In this document: positions 62,540 through 64,000 of the stretch, piece by piece
Numbering within the stretch: position 1 is the stretch's first letter
Layout of the letters: each line of letters starts with the position of its first letter
NCBI RefSeq assembly: GCF_040537815.1
Contig: NZ_JBEWSZ010000001.1
Span: 2,852,001-2,916,000, forward strand
Length of the DNA: 64,000 nucleotides
Direction of reading: 5' to 3'
Source of the DNA: Mesorhizobium shangrilense
GTDB lineage: Bacteria; Pseudomonadota; Alphaproteobacteria; Rhizobiales; Rhizobiaceae
The notes under the pieces: model-generated
The model's input: only the letters and a program-made list of their open reading frames with translations
The model's database searches: none
Told to the model about the DNA's origin: nothing
Made by a program: the position numbers and the translations under genes

Positions 62540-63526
62540 ATGCATGCCGAGATCAAGGCAACCGGCATCGCGCGGCGCGGCAACTTCGCCCGCATGGCCT
62601 CGATGCGCGAGGCCGGTCTGATCGTGATCATCCTGGCGCTGTGCATCGCCATGAGCTTTGCCTCGCCACACTTCCTGACATGGGGCAATTTCCGCGCCAT
62701 GCTGATGAGCTTCTCCATCGAGGGCATCGTCGTCGTCGGCATGACCATCCTGCTCATCGTCGGCGGCATCGATCTGTCGGTCGGCTCGGTCGTGTGCTTC
62801 TCCATGGTGGTCTCTGGCGCGCTGTTCCTAGCCGGGCTCGACCCGTGGACCGCCAGCCTGATCGGCATCGGCGTCAGCGCGCTGATCGGCGCGGCCATGG
62901 GGTTCTTCGTCACCGTGGTCGGCCTCAACCACTTCATCACCTCGCTGGCGGCGATGGTCATCGTGCGCGGCATGTGCCTGATCGTCACCAAGGGCACACC
63001 ACTGTCGCTGTTCACGCTGCCGCCGTCGTTCAAGGCCCTCGGCCAAGGCAGCTTCAACGGCCTGCCCTATGTCATCATCATCTTCGTCGCGGTCGTGGCG
63101 ATCTTCGACTTCCTGCTGCGCCGCGCCACCGCCTTCCGCAAGGTGTTCTACACCGGCTCCAACGAGAAGGCGGCGCAGTTCTCGGGCATCAAGACCAAAC
63201 AGGTGAAGTTCTGGGTGACGGTGCTCTGTTCCACCCTCGCCGGCCTGGCGGGCGTCATCTACATGGCCCGCTTCGGCGCTGCGACGCCGACCTTCGGCGC
63301 CGGCATGGAGCTCAACATCATTGCCGCGGCGGTGATCGGCGGCGCCTCGCTCAATGGCGGTTCGGGCACGATCTTCGGCGCCATCCTCGGCATGGCGCTG
63401 CTCTCGGTGGTGACCAGCTCTCTGATCCTGCTCGACGTGTCGGTCTATTGGCAGGACATGATCAAGGGCTGCATCCTGCTGGCGGCGGTGTCGATCGATC
63501 ACTTCCTGCACCGCAAGAAGTCCTGA
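62540..63526 (+). CDS. Sugar ABC transporter permease, RbsC type
   Basis: Inner-membrane permease of 328 residues. Features: ILLIVGGIDLSVGSVVCFSM, FFVTVVGLNHFITSLAAMVI, VFYTGSNEKAAQFSGIKTKQ, and IAAAVIGGASLNGGSGTIFG. The start at 62540 follows GGGAGAA; the frame upstream overlaps the ATPase end. It is the only permease of this importer, so the channel is a homodimer. The regulator gene follows after 24 bases on the same strand. Confidence 0.9.
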   Translation: MHAEIKATGIARRGNFARMASMREAGLIVIILALCIAMSFASPHFLTWGNFRAMLMSFSIEGIVVVGMTILLIVGGIDLSVGSVVCFSMVVSGALFLAGLDPWTASLIGIGVSALIGAAMGFFVTVVGLNHFITSLAAMVIVRGMCLIVTKGTPLSLFTLPPSFKALGQGSFNGLPYVIIIFVAVVAIFDFLLRRATAFRKVFYTGSNEKAAQFSGIKTKQVKFWVTVLCSTLAGLAGVIYMARFGAATPTFGAGMELNIIAAAVIGGASLNGGSGTIFGAILGMALLSVVTSSLILLDVSVYWQDMIKGCILLAAVSIDHFLHRKKS

Positions 63527-63550
63527 GCCCAAAGGCGACGAGACAAGATC

Positions 63551-64000
63551 ATGGCCCCTCCCAACACCCGCGACGACATCTCCACGGTACGCCAGATGCA
63601 CCAGGCGCTGGTGCTGCACTATGTCGAAGGCAAAACCCAGGCTGAAATCGCCCGGGAGCTCGGCATCTCGCATGCCACCGTCAACCGGCTGATCAAGCGC
63701 GGCCACCAGCTCGGCCTGGTCGAGATCAAGATCAAGTCGCCGATCGACCATCTGGTCGATATCGAGGCGCGGCTGGTGGCGCTGGGCGGCATAGAACGCG
63801 CGGTGGTCGTGCCCACGGTGTCTGACAATCCGCAGACGGCACTGCAGCGCGTCGGCGAAGCGGCAGCGCGCCTGCTGCTCGACACCATCAAGGATGGCGA
63901 CACCATCTCGATCACCGGCGGCAAGGGTGTCAGCGCGCTGGTCGCTGGGCTGAAGCCCGGCCGCCGCTACGACGTCGAAGTCATTCCCGCCACCGGCCTC
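63551..64000 (+). CDS. SorC/DeoR-like sugar-binding transcriptional regulator (3' end outside window)
   Basis: The first 150 codons are visible and the frame is open to the edge. The helix-turn-helix reads VEGKTQAEIARELGISHATV and NRLIKRGHQLGLVEI, and the sugar-binding SorC domain begins DIEARLVALGGIERAVVVPT, with ISITGGKGVSALVAGL typical of the phosphosugar-binding part. It probably controls the importer encoded just upstream and may act at the palindrome 59688-59701. About half of the protein is missing. Confidence 0.85.
   Translation, partial: MAPPNTRDDISTVRQMHQALVLHYVEGKTQAEIARELGISHATVNRLIKRGHQLGLVEIKIKSPIDHLVDIEARLVALGGIERAVVVPTVSDNPQTALQRVGEAAARLLLDTIKDGDTISITGGKGVSALVAGLKPGRRYDVEVIPATGL

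Overview
The window reads as chromosome or megaplasmid DNA of a soil alphaproteobacterium of the order Rhizobiales, most like Mesorhizobium or a relative. The support is the high GC, rhizobial-type ehu/eut ectoine genes, a Sinorhizobium-type phnW-phnA-phnY phosphonate pathway, many ABC uptake systems and short palindromic intergenic elements. The genus is inferred; no rRNA, tRNA, CRISPR, phage gene or transposase was seen.

Layout. (A) 1-6.5 kb, minus strand: a GntR-controlled operon with an IlvD/Edd sugar-acid dehydratase, an SDR dehydrogenase, an AraD1/GguC-type FAH hydrolase and the start of a PotA/PotD-type ABC importer that runs off the left edge. (B) 7.1-19.1 kb: a 2-aminoethylphosphonate (AEP) locus with importer phnSTUV, phnW, phnY and phnA, a class III PLP enzyme that may be the PbfA ammonia-lyase, a D-2-hydroxyacid dehydrogenase and a divergent LysR regulator. 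(C) 19.4-20.7 kb: a small exported protein and the deletion scar of an RND efflux operon. (D) 20.9-34.4 kb: ectoine/hydroxyectoine uptake and catabolism (enuR, ehuABCD, eutABCDE on minus; asnC, ssd and an aminotransferase diverging on plus). A 240-bp element with 23-bp terminal inverted repeats sits between eutA and eutB. (E) 34.5-40 kb: an NmrA-like gene fragment, an FAD amine/amino-acid oxidoreductase, a fused permease-ATPase polar amino-acid importer, its binding protein and a LacI regulator beside two palindromic operators. (F) 40-42.6 kb: a GH3 hexosaminidase, a broken amidase and a lactonase. (G) 42.7-50.3 kb: a short leader ORF, a MaoC protein, a CaiB-type CoA-transferase, a solute-binding-protein homologue without signal peptide, and a sugar importer whose RbsA-type ATPase is split in two genes. 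(H) 50.3-59.5 kb: amidohydrolase, IclR regulator, a sugar importer, an enolase-superfamily dehydratase, an L-rhamnose-type mutarotase, a Gfo/Idh/MocA oxidoreductase and a second MaoC protein. (I) 59.8-64 kb: a third sugar importer and a SorC-type regulator cut by the right edge.

How the parts work together. B turns AEP into phosphonoacetaldehyde (PhnW), phosphonoacetate (PhnY), then acetate and phosphate (PhnA); the extra PLP enzyme could feed hydroxylated AEP in at the aldehyde. D opens the ectoine ring, deacetylates the product to diaminobutyrate and carries it to aspartate. A and H look like sugar or deoxy-sugar acid routes, each with its own importer. G is the least explained: CoA-ester enzymes (CaiB, MaoC) and a cytoplasmic binding-protein homologue overlap one another at start/stop codons directly upstream of a sugar importer. 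It is the best candidate here for an undescribed pathway.
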